Notes under the pieces: generated by a model
Told to the model about the DNA's origin: nothing
What the model saw: only the letters and a program-made list of their open reading frames with translations
Database searches by the model: none
Assembly: GCA_021014325.1 (NCBI GenBank)
Contig: CM037464.1
Location: forward strand, 9,207,127 to 9,271,126
From: Plazaster borealis
Lineage: Eukaryota > Echinodermata > Asteroidea > Forcipulatida > Labidiasteridae
Reading direction: 5' to 3'
Length of the DNA: 64,000 nucleotides
Position numbers and translations under genes: made by a program
Shown: positions 55,358-64,000 of the stretch, in pieces
Layout of the letters: each line of letters opens with the position of its first letter
Numbering within the stretch: the stretch's first letter is position 1

Positions 55358-55614
55358 TAGTGCCAGGGGATAAGAGGTGAACTACTTTTTGACAAGCGCG
55401 TGAATGTTTTTCTATACCCTTTATTTGGCGGCCGCCACATAATACATAGTTATACAGCACAACAAATTGTATTACACCGACTCAACATTTGTATTTATTT
55501 TACTATGTATAATTATGTTGCAGTCGCCAGATACTCGCCAGATAAATGGTACAAAACAAAACAAATATCCAAGTGCTTGTCAAAATATAGTTTGTCTCGT
55601 ATCCCCTGGCACTA
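55358..55614. mobile_element. MITE with 40-bp TIRs at a TA site
   Basis: TA-AGTGCCAGGGGATAAGAG... and ...CGTATCCCCTGGCACT-A. The arms also share TTTTTGACAAGCGC / GTGCTTGTCAAAA. It lies about 190 bp upstream of the first SLC5 exon's splice acceptor. Confidence 0.8.
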
Positions 55615-55727
55615 AACACTATGGCCTCTGTGGGCTCTTGCTGTTTGTTTGATTTATCGATGAAATAAATTGTTGCAGGAATTCATTTTAACGAAAGAAT
55701 TATGCTGACAACTGTTCATTTGTATTG

Positions 55728-55745
55728 GTCTCATTTATTTTACAG
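55728..55745 (+). promoter_or_regulatory. Splice acceptor before SLC5 exon 1a
   Basis: The pyrimidine-rich TCTCATTTATTTTACAG ending at 55,745 is a strong acceptor 57 bp upstream of the ATG. It implies an upstream 5' UTR exon, which I cannot place. Confidence 0.6.
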
Positions 55746-55802
55746 GTAGCTTCAACATCTTCAAGAAGGCCGCTATATAGTCCCAGAGCATCGCAGAGCA
55801 AA

Positions 55803-56147
55803 ATGTCCCGAGTTGATACAGCGTTTCAGCCAGCGGACTACGTAGTCTGTACGTGCACACTCCTCGTGGCGTGCGGTATTGGCGTGTACCATGCATTAAC
55901 TGGCGGCAAGCAGAAAACAACCAATGAATTCCTCATGGCAAATCGCAACATGAATCCAATTCCTGTTGCGATTTCCTTGGTGGCTAGTTTCATATCTGCA
56001 ATCACCTTCTTGGGGACTCCGGCTGAGAACTACGTCCACGGCTGCATGTATTGGCTGTATGGACCGAGCTACATTCTCACCGGTCTCTGGACATCTCGAT
56101 GTTTCCTCCCTATATTTTACCGTCTTCAGGTCACCAGTGCTTTCGAG
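55803..56147 (+). CDS. SLC5 sodium-coupled transporter, first coding exon (copy a)
   Basis: 115 codons from MSRVDTAFQPADYVV to VTSAFE, ending at a donor GAG|GTGAAG. It contains TM1 (ADYVVCTCTLLVACGIGVYH), the conserved ALTGGKQKTTNEFLMANRNM loop, TM2 (PVAISLVASFISAITFLGTP), AENY and TM3 ending SRCFLPIFYRL. These are hallmarks of the SLC5 branch holding the monocarboxylate (A8/A12) and multivitamin (A6) transporters, which import substrate with Na+ across the plasma membrane. SLC5 proteins are about 600 residues in many exons, so this is about one fifth. I find no following exon before the homologous exon at 60,058. The ATG was chosen over the upstream in-frame Met at 55,725, which lies before the splice acceptor. 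Substrate is unknown. Confidence 0.85.
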
Positions 56148-56736
56148 GTGAAGTTGTTCAGTAAATTTATCCGTGAGCCACATTATTATACAATAGGGTG
56201 TCCCTTTTTATAGTTTCTATTTCAGACCGACCTTATATGTTCGGCTTCCGACCTTACCATTGAAAAAATACTGGAAGTCGTATCTAGTGAGCGTTCAGGT
56301 AGCTTCCCCCAACAAGTCACATCAGCCAGAATGGCTACCCATAAGAACAATCACATGCCTCATTTGGGACAACGGGAATGTTAAAAGTCAATGCTCCATC
56401 AATAATTTCACACACAAAATGTTTAAAATTTATATTGTTTACCTGGTAACTTTGTTTTGTAATCAGGCGCCCTTGATTTTTTTTTATGAAATGTAGGAAC
56501 TGTGACTTCAACTACGTATGTTCAGTACAAACTTTCAAATCTGTTCAATCAATAATCATTTTGCAATGATGTTTTAACATCGCTGCATGCGGCCATCTAT
56601 GTGACGTTAAACTAGCCCGGTCTACCTCCACTTACTGTACCCAGCTTCACGAGCTGGGTATTCGTTACGTCAGCCGGTACTCAAACGATATGAGGGTGGG
56701 TTACCCAGGTGGGACTTTTCCCGTATCACACTCAAT
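56148..56736. other. Intron or intergenic DNA after SLC5 exon 1a
   Basis: Searched by eye for the expected next SLC5 exon (YLELRF-type start). None found. Confidence 0.4.
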
Positions 56737-56998
56737 GGGTGCGTTCGATTAGCTTACACGTGTAAGTAAAACTTACACGAGAGCGTTCGATTAGCCATCA
56801 CATGATACTCGTGTCTGCCCCGGTGTCAGCCACCACAGCCCTAGTCTTGGTGAAAGACCTTCTCCTGTTGATTTCTCACAATTTTCCCCACGAGAGGGCG
56901 CTATCATCCACAGAACCGCTCTCACAACACGAACCGCCCCAGTGTTGTGAGAGCGGCATCGTGTTGTGAGAACACGGGGAAGCTAATCGAACGCACCC
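56737..56998. mobile_element. MITE with GGGTGCGTTCGATTAGCT ends
   Basis: GGGTGCGTTCGATTAGCT at the left is inverted as AGCTAATCGAACGCACCC at the right. The interior has a second palindrome (GTGTTGTGAGAGCGG with its inverse). Non-coding. Confidence 0.82.
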
Positions 56999-57067
56999 TA
57001 TAGTATGGTGACCCTGGAGGGACATTCAATACCGAAATAATGTTGATGTCTGATTTCTTAGAAATTT

Positions 57068-57508
57068 AACGACTTTTTCCCAAGTCGCGAAATTTGACGT
57101 CAAATTTCATGTCTGCGACTTTTGTATTGTCGCATATTATATAGAGTGGTTGTGTATGTATACCAACGTACATGTATGTATACCAACATACATGTGCATG
57201 CAGTTGGCGCAGTCGCCCACCGGTCGTGCATGCACATTAATACACAAGTCATGGTGTATACACAGCCGTTCTAGCTTACCAAGTCCAAGCTAACCAACAG
57301 TCAACACGGTGTGATTGGCTGTTGATAAATTTCAATATTCTTAAGAAATCTACAGCTAGATTCCGAAGCGTCGAAGTGAGACTTCAGATGCTCGGGCTAC
57401 CTAGCTTACTGGAATTTTTTGTATATATATCCGGCAAATGTTGAGACCGAGAAAAGTCACAAATATAAAAGTTGACGTCAAATTTTGCGAGTTGGGGGAA
57501 AAAGTCGT
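57068..57508. mobile_element. MITE with about 45-bp imperfect TIRs
   Basis: ACGACTTTTTCCCAAGTCGC...AAATTTGACGTCAA pairs with TTGACGTCAAATTTTGCGAG...AAAAAGTCGTGC. The interior carries a duplicated GTATGTATACCAACNTACAT. Confidence 0.68.
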
Positions 57509-58057
57509 GCCTTTTTTCATAAATATTGACGTCACGGTCAATATTTAATTATATTGTGCCCCTTCAGTCTCTTCATGTCCCTTCAGTAAATGCACTCAAA
57601 TTGTGAAATTCCTGTGTTTAAGCATGGAGGTAGAATTAGTTCTACTTCCATGCTTTAGGGAATATTGTTGCATGTTACCACCTACTCGGAATTCATGTTC
57701 ATCTTTTGAGAAGGTTGGAATTAGAAATGTGGAAGCTGTGCTAATTACCTCACCCACGGACCGCTTATGAGCAAAGCACGTAGCAGTCATGTTTTTGTCG
57801 AAAGCTTCTATACTTGCTAAAATCTCACAGTCCTTTCAAAATGAAGTGTAACTTCACAAGCGAGGTGATTAACGCCCTCATAACTATAATTTCTATAATG
57901 ATATGAGTCCAACATTACAAATTGTTGGGTTGTTTATTATTTGCTAAATAAATAATTCTTATTCTATTATTCTATGGTAAAAACTACTGAAACCCGGACA
58001 TGCATTTACTAAAAAAGAAGCTGTTTGCTGTTTGTGACCTCGGCAATTATGGCCCGA

Positions 58058-59560
58058 AGTTGAAAAATTCACAAAATTCATATCTCAAAAACCACGTATT
58101 TCTTTATCTATTTTTTTGCATCAGGTGATAGATGATTGAGCCTGCTCAAACTGTTGCACACAAATGACAACATTTTGACTTTTACATCTGGTCAAAACCG
58201 GACTTAAAGGCATCGTACACGTTTGGTAATTGTCAAAGACCAGTGTTTTCACTTGGTGTATCCCAACATATGCATAAAATAACAAGCCTGTGAAAATTTG
58301 GGCTCAATTGGTTATTGAAGTTGCAAGAAAATGATAAAAGAAAAAAACAACCTTTTTGTACAAATTTGTGTGCTTTCAGATAGGAATAAAAACTTCTTGC
58401 AAGAAGTTTTTATTATTTTAGTTAGAAATTACCTCTTCCTCAAAAACTACGTTACTTTAGAGGGAGTCGTTTCTCACAATGTTTTATACTATCAACAGCT
58501 CTCTGTTGCTCGCTACCAAGTCAGTTTTTATGCTAATATATATTTTGAGTAATTACCAAACGTGTACAGTGCCTTTAAAGCCAACGTTGGTTAAAGCGCA
58601 CGTGTCTCTTGACGTGACTCACGTTGACAACGCCGCGGCGGCACGATACGCACACGCTGAACCATGAACGTAAACACGTGTAGTTAGTTTAAATTGTGTA
58701 TAGTCTTGGTTCCAAGACCCTCCGGTTGAAGACTAGTATGTACCGTACAGCTACATGCAGGAATACTTTGGCGTCGCTCGTAGTTTCTTTTTATTGCCCA
58801 AATATTTGAAAAATTCAACATTTGAAAATGTCATAACTTCTGAACCACACATTTGATATTTACAATCCATACAATAAAGTAACACGCGCTACAAAAAGTG
58901 TGACCCTGTTTGACCTTGAATTCCGGTGCAAACCGGTAGTTGAAATTTTATATTAAACAGAAAACTTAACTTCTGAACAACTCACTCTATTTTCACAATC
59001 TATTCATCATTACAATTATGTAACAAATTTAGAAACACTTTAGAAACGATATACAGAATAGGACCCCAATTGACCTTTACTTCCTGTTCAAACCGAAAGA
59101 TGAAATTTAATATTTGAAAAAATCAGAACTCCTGAACCACACATTGAATTGTTATCATCTATACATCATCAGAAAGGGCTCCAAATATTTAAGAAACGCT
59201 ACACACTGTGACCTCATTTGACCTTGACTTCCCGTTCAAACCGGAAGATGAAATTTAATACTTAAAAAAAATCATAACTCCGGTACCACACAATGAATTT
59301 TTACAATCTTTACGTCATTAGAAAGGTCTTTAAATTTCAACAAGCGCTACACAAAATGTGATCTTTTGACCTTGAATTTCGGTTCAAATCGGAAGTTGAA
59401 TTGTTATAGTGAAAAAATATAATTCTTGAACCAGACGTTGGATTGATAAGGTAACTTGTCGACACCAATTCATTCACTCATAATTTGATGACATTACTCT
59501 CGAACACCTTGTTTTTGTGATGTCACAAAAACTGAATCGCTATATGGGTTTTTTTTAGTC
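58058..59560. repeat. Repeat array 1, 130-160-bp units (copy a)
   Basis: A unique head (58,058-58,203; TATCTCAAAAACCACG, CAACATTTTGAC) is followed by a MITE. From about 58,820 come four to five degenerate units with the landmarks CCTGAACCACACATT, CAATCTATACATCATC, AACGCTACACA and TTTGACCTTGACTTCCGGTT followed by CAAACCGGAAG. It ends with CGAACACCTTGTTTTTGTGA. The array is collinear with 62,600-63,640. Confidence 0.82.
58204..58578. mobile_element. piggyBac-like MITE, full length
   Basis: TTAA-AGGCATCGTACACGTTTGG to ACGTGTACAGTGCCT-TTAA, 375 bp with perfect TTAA on both sides. The interior carries the hairpin AACTTCTTGCAAGAAGTT. Same family as 7,852-8,448. The paralogous site near 62,758 lacks it. 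Confidence 0.85.
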
Positions 59561-60057
59561 TACGCGGGCGCTGCATGAAATGCACCCGAGTTTGTAACGT
59601 TCAGCATGCGCTTTTCAGTTAAACTGAAATTGAACTTGGTATTTAGTACCCATGAGTTCGATCTTGGCAGTGAGTTTACTTGAAAAATAATAATGGAAAA
59701 CAGACCAGGTACTGCATGTGTTTGCCACCTTTGACCTATAGTTTACGGCGTGGCTTGTTGATTGGAACCTTGTTGGAACTAGGTCAAAAATTGAAAGGAG
59801 ATTGAAAATGTCTGACGCTTTGTAGAGTAACTTCAAATCGCAGTGTTTTCGTTGATAGTCAAGCTTTTGGTAATCAGTGATGCGTGATGGGTAAAAACGC
59901 AAACGTTCAGGGGGTGAGCGAAACGTTGGTTGGTTCTTTCTTCCTCCAAGGTTGTTTGCACTCACAACTGATCTCTAGTGGTTACACTCCACAGCCGGCC
60001 CGAGAACGTCACGTCGTTGGATTAAACGCTCTTTAGTCAGTCTATACGAGTGTGAAC

Positions 60058-60405
60058 ATGGCTGACGAAGGACTGCGAGTGTTCGGCGCTGCAGACTATG
60101 TCGTATTTGCGTGTACTCTTTTAGTGTCCAGCGCTATTGGGATCTACCATGCCTTGACAGGAGGCAAGCAGAAGACCACCAATGAGTTTCTGATGGCTGA
60201 TCGCAATATGAATCCATTTCCTGTTGCGGTGTCCCTAGTAGCCAGCTTCATATCAGCCATAACTTTCCTGGGAACACCTGCAGAAAACTACATTCGCGGC
60301 TGCATGTTTTGGCTGTACGGATTCGCCTACATGCTCGCAGGGCTAATCACGTCGAGGTGTTTCATTCCAATCTTCTTTAGGCTGAATGTGACAAGCGCCT
60401 TTGAG
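60058..60405 (+). CDS. SLC5 sodium-coupled transporter, first coding exon (copy b)
   Basis: 116 codons from MADEGLRVFGAADYVV to VTSAFE, ending at a near-consensus donor GAG|GTAAGC in the same phase as copy a. About 80% of residues match copy a over the shared 108. TM1, the ALTGGKQKTTNEFLMADRNM loop, TM2 and TM3 are all intact, and substitutions are mostly conservative, so both exons look selected. No next exon is recognised in the remaining 3.6 kb, so the gene continues beyond the window or this exon is isolated. The ATG at 60,058 is preferred. Possible acceptors (CTCTTTAG, CACTCCACAG) lie 20-70 bp upstream. Substrate class is inferred from family resemblance only. Confidence 0.87.
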
Positions 60406-61888
60406 GTAAGCAAATTCCAACTTAAGGATTATGCAATGAGTCATCAACTCGTTTGCCTCCGTCATAGCATTGGAAGTTAGAATCCCTTCTGGTCGCAACT
60501 TGTTCTTCATCACCGGTGTCTTCATCGTCATAGCCAACTAAGGCATTGACATGCAACTCTTCAGCTGATCTTTGTTTGGGTTTCTCAGCTCAGTCAGTGC
60601 CATTGCAATTTGTTAGTATTGCTGTGCTTGGCATTTTCCTTTTTTGTTTACGAACTACAGTTGCTTAGCTGTAGCCAATTATAACCAATACATGTTTAAA
60701 CAAGCTTTACAAAAGCAGTCCGACTTGTTGCGACCCTTTCCATCCTTTAATGCCACAATATATTCAGGATCATAAATGAAGGGCGCGAGGTCCGAGTCCA
60801 CTCATTTCGATCGTTATCAATTCTGAAACGGTTCGGTTTTGTTTCCGAGAAAGAAACCCTTCTATTGAGATTTTGTTTACTTTTTTAATTCGTGTTTGTG
60901 TAATTTAGCACACTATTTAACAAGTCAATTTGATGGTTGGGAGAAAAGTTTCTATGGAACCCATCCAAAGCCAGAATGGCCCTGACAGGGAAACAATGGC
61001 AAGAAAACACAAACAAAAACAAACAGTACACCGTGTGATGGTTGAGTTTTACTTCTCCCCCCCCCCCCCCGCCTCTGTACACACATGCGCAAATTCGTCC
61101 CATCCGATCATAAGCCAGCGAAGGTGGAGGCTCACTTCACATAAAGAAGTTCTGAATGTTTTAACCTATTAAGTAATATTGTTTAGGCTGAAAGGTCAGT
61201 GTAACTTAATATTTGCATGCATCTACGGGGAAAAAACATACATAGCGAAGAACTCCATTCAAATTATTGAACGAATAAACTATTGGAATAATGTGTGGCA
61301 AAATATCATGTGCACGTTGGCCATTATGAGTATAGTGTTTTCGTTTCCCGAAACTCCGTCTTTCCGCTTTGTGGTGTGAATGTGAAACCGACGCAGTACC
61401 AGACAAACAGTTGTTGAACTTTGGTTGGTACTCATTCGAACTGGCACACATGACGTCTGGGGGTCGAGTGGTTCAATGTTGACGGGGAATACTCAGAAGT
61501 TGTCCATATCCTGTAAACACTGTTGCTCAAAGTTAAAACAAATTTTCCTCAAATTGCCGTGTGTACGCATACGTATCGTTAAAATTGTGCATGTCATTAC
61601 CATTATTATTAATATGATTTTTGTGCAACGCTTGTCAATGGCCTCACGTACGTTACGACCCTTTAGCAGAGTCTTTCTTAAAGACTAAAATGTATGTCAA
61701 AACAACACACACATATATACACATGTATGACCCATAATTAATGTGACGGGGGCTCACCTCGATCTTTGCAAGACATGTACAAGGCAAGTAAACATAGGCG
61801 TACGGTAGGACCCAGGGGTGCAATGGCCAACATGGCCCCAAACAATTTGGGCAAAACATTGGGGGAAATTCGGGCACAACATGAAGGA
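60406..61888. other. Intronic DNA after SLC5 exon 1b
   Basis: No exon recognised. A C13 run lies at about 61,058-61,070. Confidence 0.4.
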
Positions 61889-63640
61889 CTTTTTAGGTGT
61901 TCGTGCAATATGAGCACGAACACCTCTTGTTATTGTTCCGTTTTTGGGTTTTTTTTTCTTCTCCATCTTCTTCTTCCCTAGAACTCTTCTCTACAGCATA
62001 ACTCAACATTGAAACTGAATTGAACCTTGAAACTCATCAGACAATTGAACCTCAATATGAGGACGGCACAATTGTCATGACGTCATGATGACGTCATCAG
62101 GTGTCGAATTACAACGTTTTTAAAGTTGAAAAATGACCATTTGGTATTTGCTGTATCTCATTGAATATGAAAGCTATGATGTTCATAATTGGGCATGTGA
62201 TAGATCAAGACTGGGGCTACATTTCAAAAGTTTACGTCAAAATCGTATGACCTTTTCTTCAAGGTCATGCCCTAGGTCAAAGTTTGCCTTTGGTTTTTTT
62301 CTTGAAAAACATCATTTTCGGGTTTATCTACGACATAACTCAAGATTGAAATTGAATTTTACATTGAAACTCATCAGACATTTGAACCTAAATATCAAGA
62401 CGACACAAACTTGATGATGTCATGATGACGTCATCAGGTATTGAATTACATTCAATTAAAGTTTAATATTTGAAAAAAAATCATAACTCATGAACGACAT
62501 GTTGGATTTTTACAATCTATACATCATCGGAAAGTTCGTTAAAGGTCCAACAAACGCTACACAGAAAGTGCCCACATTTGACCTTGACTTCCGGTTCAAC
62601 CCGGAAATTTAAAATTATATAAATTTCGTATCTCAAAAACTACTTATCATTTCAGCATAATTTCTGCATCAGGTTGTAGAATGTTGAGCCAGCTCAAACT
62701 TTTGCACAGAAATAACAACATTTTGACATTTACATCTTGTCTTATGACCACCGGCATTAAAGCGCACGTTTGTGTTGACCCAATTTGATAACGCAAGATG
62801 GTGTAATAACACGTGTACAGATACACGTACATTGTGCGTGTAGTTCAGTTTACATCAACTACATGTAGGAATACATTAAATAGCATCGCTGTTACCTTGT
62901 ATATTGCGCACCCCGGCATGAAGATAATCCATGTAATACTTGAAAAATTCGTAACTCCTGAACCACACATTGGATTTTTACAATCTATACATCATCTGAA
63001 AGGTCTTTGTAAAACCTAACATACGCTACACTTATTGTGACCCCGTTTGACCCTGACTTCCGGTTCAAAGCGGAAGTTGAAATTTAATATTTCAAAATTC
63101 ATAATTCCTGAACCACACAATGGATTTTTACAATCTATACACCATTGGACAAGTATGTAACAACTTAACAAACGATATACAGAATGTGACCCCAAGTGAC
63201 CTTTACTTCCTGTTCAAACCGGAAGATGAAATTTAATATTTGAAAAAATCAGAACTCCTGAACCACACATTGGATTTTTATCATCTATACATCATCAGAA
63301 AGGGCTCCAAAGATTTAAGAAACGCTACACACTGTGACCTCATTTGACCTTGACTTCCGGTTCGAACCGGAAAGTAAAAGTTAATGTTTCAACAAATCGT
63401 TTGAGGTTTACAATCCATACATCATCTAAAACGTCTTCATAAACTAAATGCGCTACACATAATGTGACCCCTATTTGACCTTGACTTCCGGTCCAAACCG
63501 GAAGTTGATGTTAAATTTTTAGAAAAATTCATAACTCCTGGACCAGGCATTGGATTGATAAGGTAGAATGTTTATTCATTCAATCACTCCCCACGAACAC
63601 CTTGTTTTTGTCACATGACAAAAACTGAAAGTCTAGTTAA
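61889..63640. repeat. Repeat array 2 (copy b), bounded by GGTGTTCGTGC
   Basis: Begins with a perfect hairpin AGGTGTTCGTGC / GCACGAACACCT (61,891-61,922). A roughly 340-bp internal duplication follows (61,998-62,115 matches 62,335-62,455, both with ATGATGACGTCATCAGGT). Then comes the head shared with array 1 (62,620-62,760), then about five 130-150-bp units at 62,470-62,600 and 62,935-63,540. It ends CACGAACACCTTGTTTTTGT, inverted relative to the start, so the whole may be one element. Confidence 0.8.
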
Positions 63641-63652
63641 CCCTTATTTTGC

Positions 63653-64000
63653 TGTCCACTAATGCTATAAAACATTGCAAACTTGTTTATTTTGACATAA
63701 GCCTACTATTATCTTCTCACTCGGGTCACCATTGGGGTGGAATAATCGGTGCCAAGTGTGCAATGGTGATACTTGGTTGACAATTCTTTATTTCTTGGCC
63801 TGAAAATTGGGAAATTGGCATGTTAAAGGCAGTGCGTAGGCCTACTATTGGTACTTACCCTCCACAAGTCAATGACCATAAAAACCTACTCGGTAAAGAG
63901 CACTGGGGAGCTGTAAATGATATTAAAAAAACGTTGTTAGAAACGACCCATAATAATGTAGTTTAAGAGAAGGAAGTAATTTTTCACGCAAACATTTAAA
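63653..64000. repeat. Dispersed repeat with TTAA MITE, runs off the window
   Basis: Collinear with 22,005-22,353, including the MITE start TTAA-AGGCAGTGCGTAGGCC at about 63,822. The MITE is cut by the window edge. Confidence 0.8.

Noticed and set aside
55113..55460. 115-codon minus-strand frame upstream of SLC5 exon 1a
   Set aside because: It overlaps the TA-flanked MITE at 55,358 and shows no domain.

Overview
This window looks like animal nuclear DNA that is AT-rich and intron-poor. I infer a marine deuterostome, most likely an echinoderm. The reasons are a neurensin-family gene, SLC5 exons with GT donors, a THAP-domain exon, the frequent TAGGCCTAC word, and a dense set of MITE, LINE and YR-retrotransposon families of the kind common in echinoderm genomes. 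The species call is inference and no search was run. Host coding sequence is a few percent of the window. The rest is transposable elements, many nested in one another.

Layout. At 1-9,400 there is one clear host gene, a neurensin-like two-pass membrane protein (minus strand, 2,257-3,099), followed by MITEs. At 9,430-12,700 there is a LINE containing a solo LTR, enclosed by an inverted repeat. At 14,740-27,950 lie the remains of one Mutator-like (MULE) transposase gene, split into three blocks. The first gap holds a LINE, which itself holds a solo LTR and an 8-bp-TSD hAT-like element, which in turn holds another element. The second gap holds two long-inverted-repeat foldback elements with internal tandem repeats.

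At 28,451-40,177 there are two almost identical Ngaro-like (DIRS-order) tyrosine-recombinase retrotransposons in tandem. They carry gag with an intron, RT, RNase H, YR and the split direct repeats A1...B1-A2-B2. A 2.5-kb interval spanning the end of the first element is inverted, and each copy carries different lesions. One terminal region contains a 1.26-kb TA-flanked foldback element whose empty site is visible in the sister copy.

At 40,300-42,180 there are further foldback elements and a large palindrome. It abuts a probable THAP-domain gene on the minus strand (42,175-43,450) that carries two compensating indels. From 43,450 to 55,350 I recognise no gene, only small repeats, a tRNA-like SINE head and a palindromic LINE 3' end.

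At 55,803-64,000 there are two homologous first coding exons of an SLC5 sodium-coupled transporter, 4.3 kb apart. Each is followed by a related array of 130-160-bp repeats, and no downstream SLC5 exon was recognised. This reads as a tandem segmental duplication that created either alternative first exons or two partial genes.
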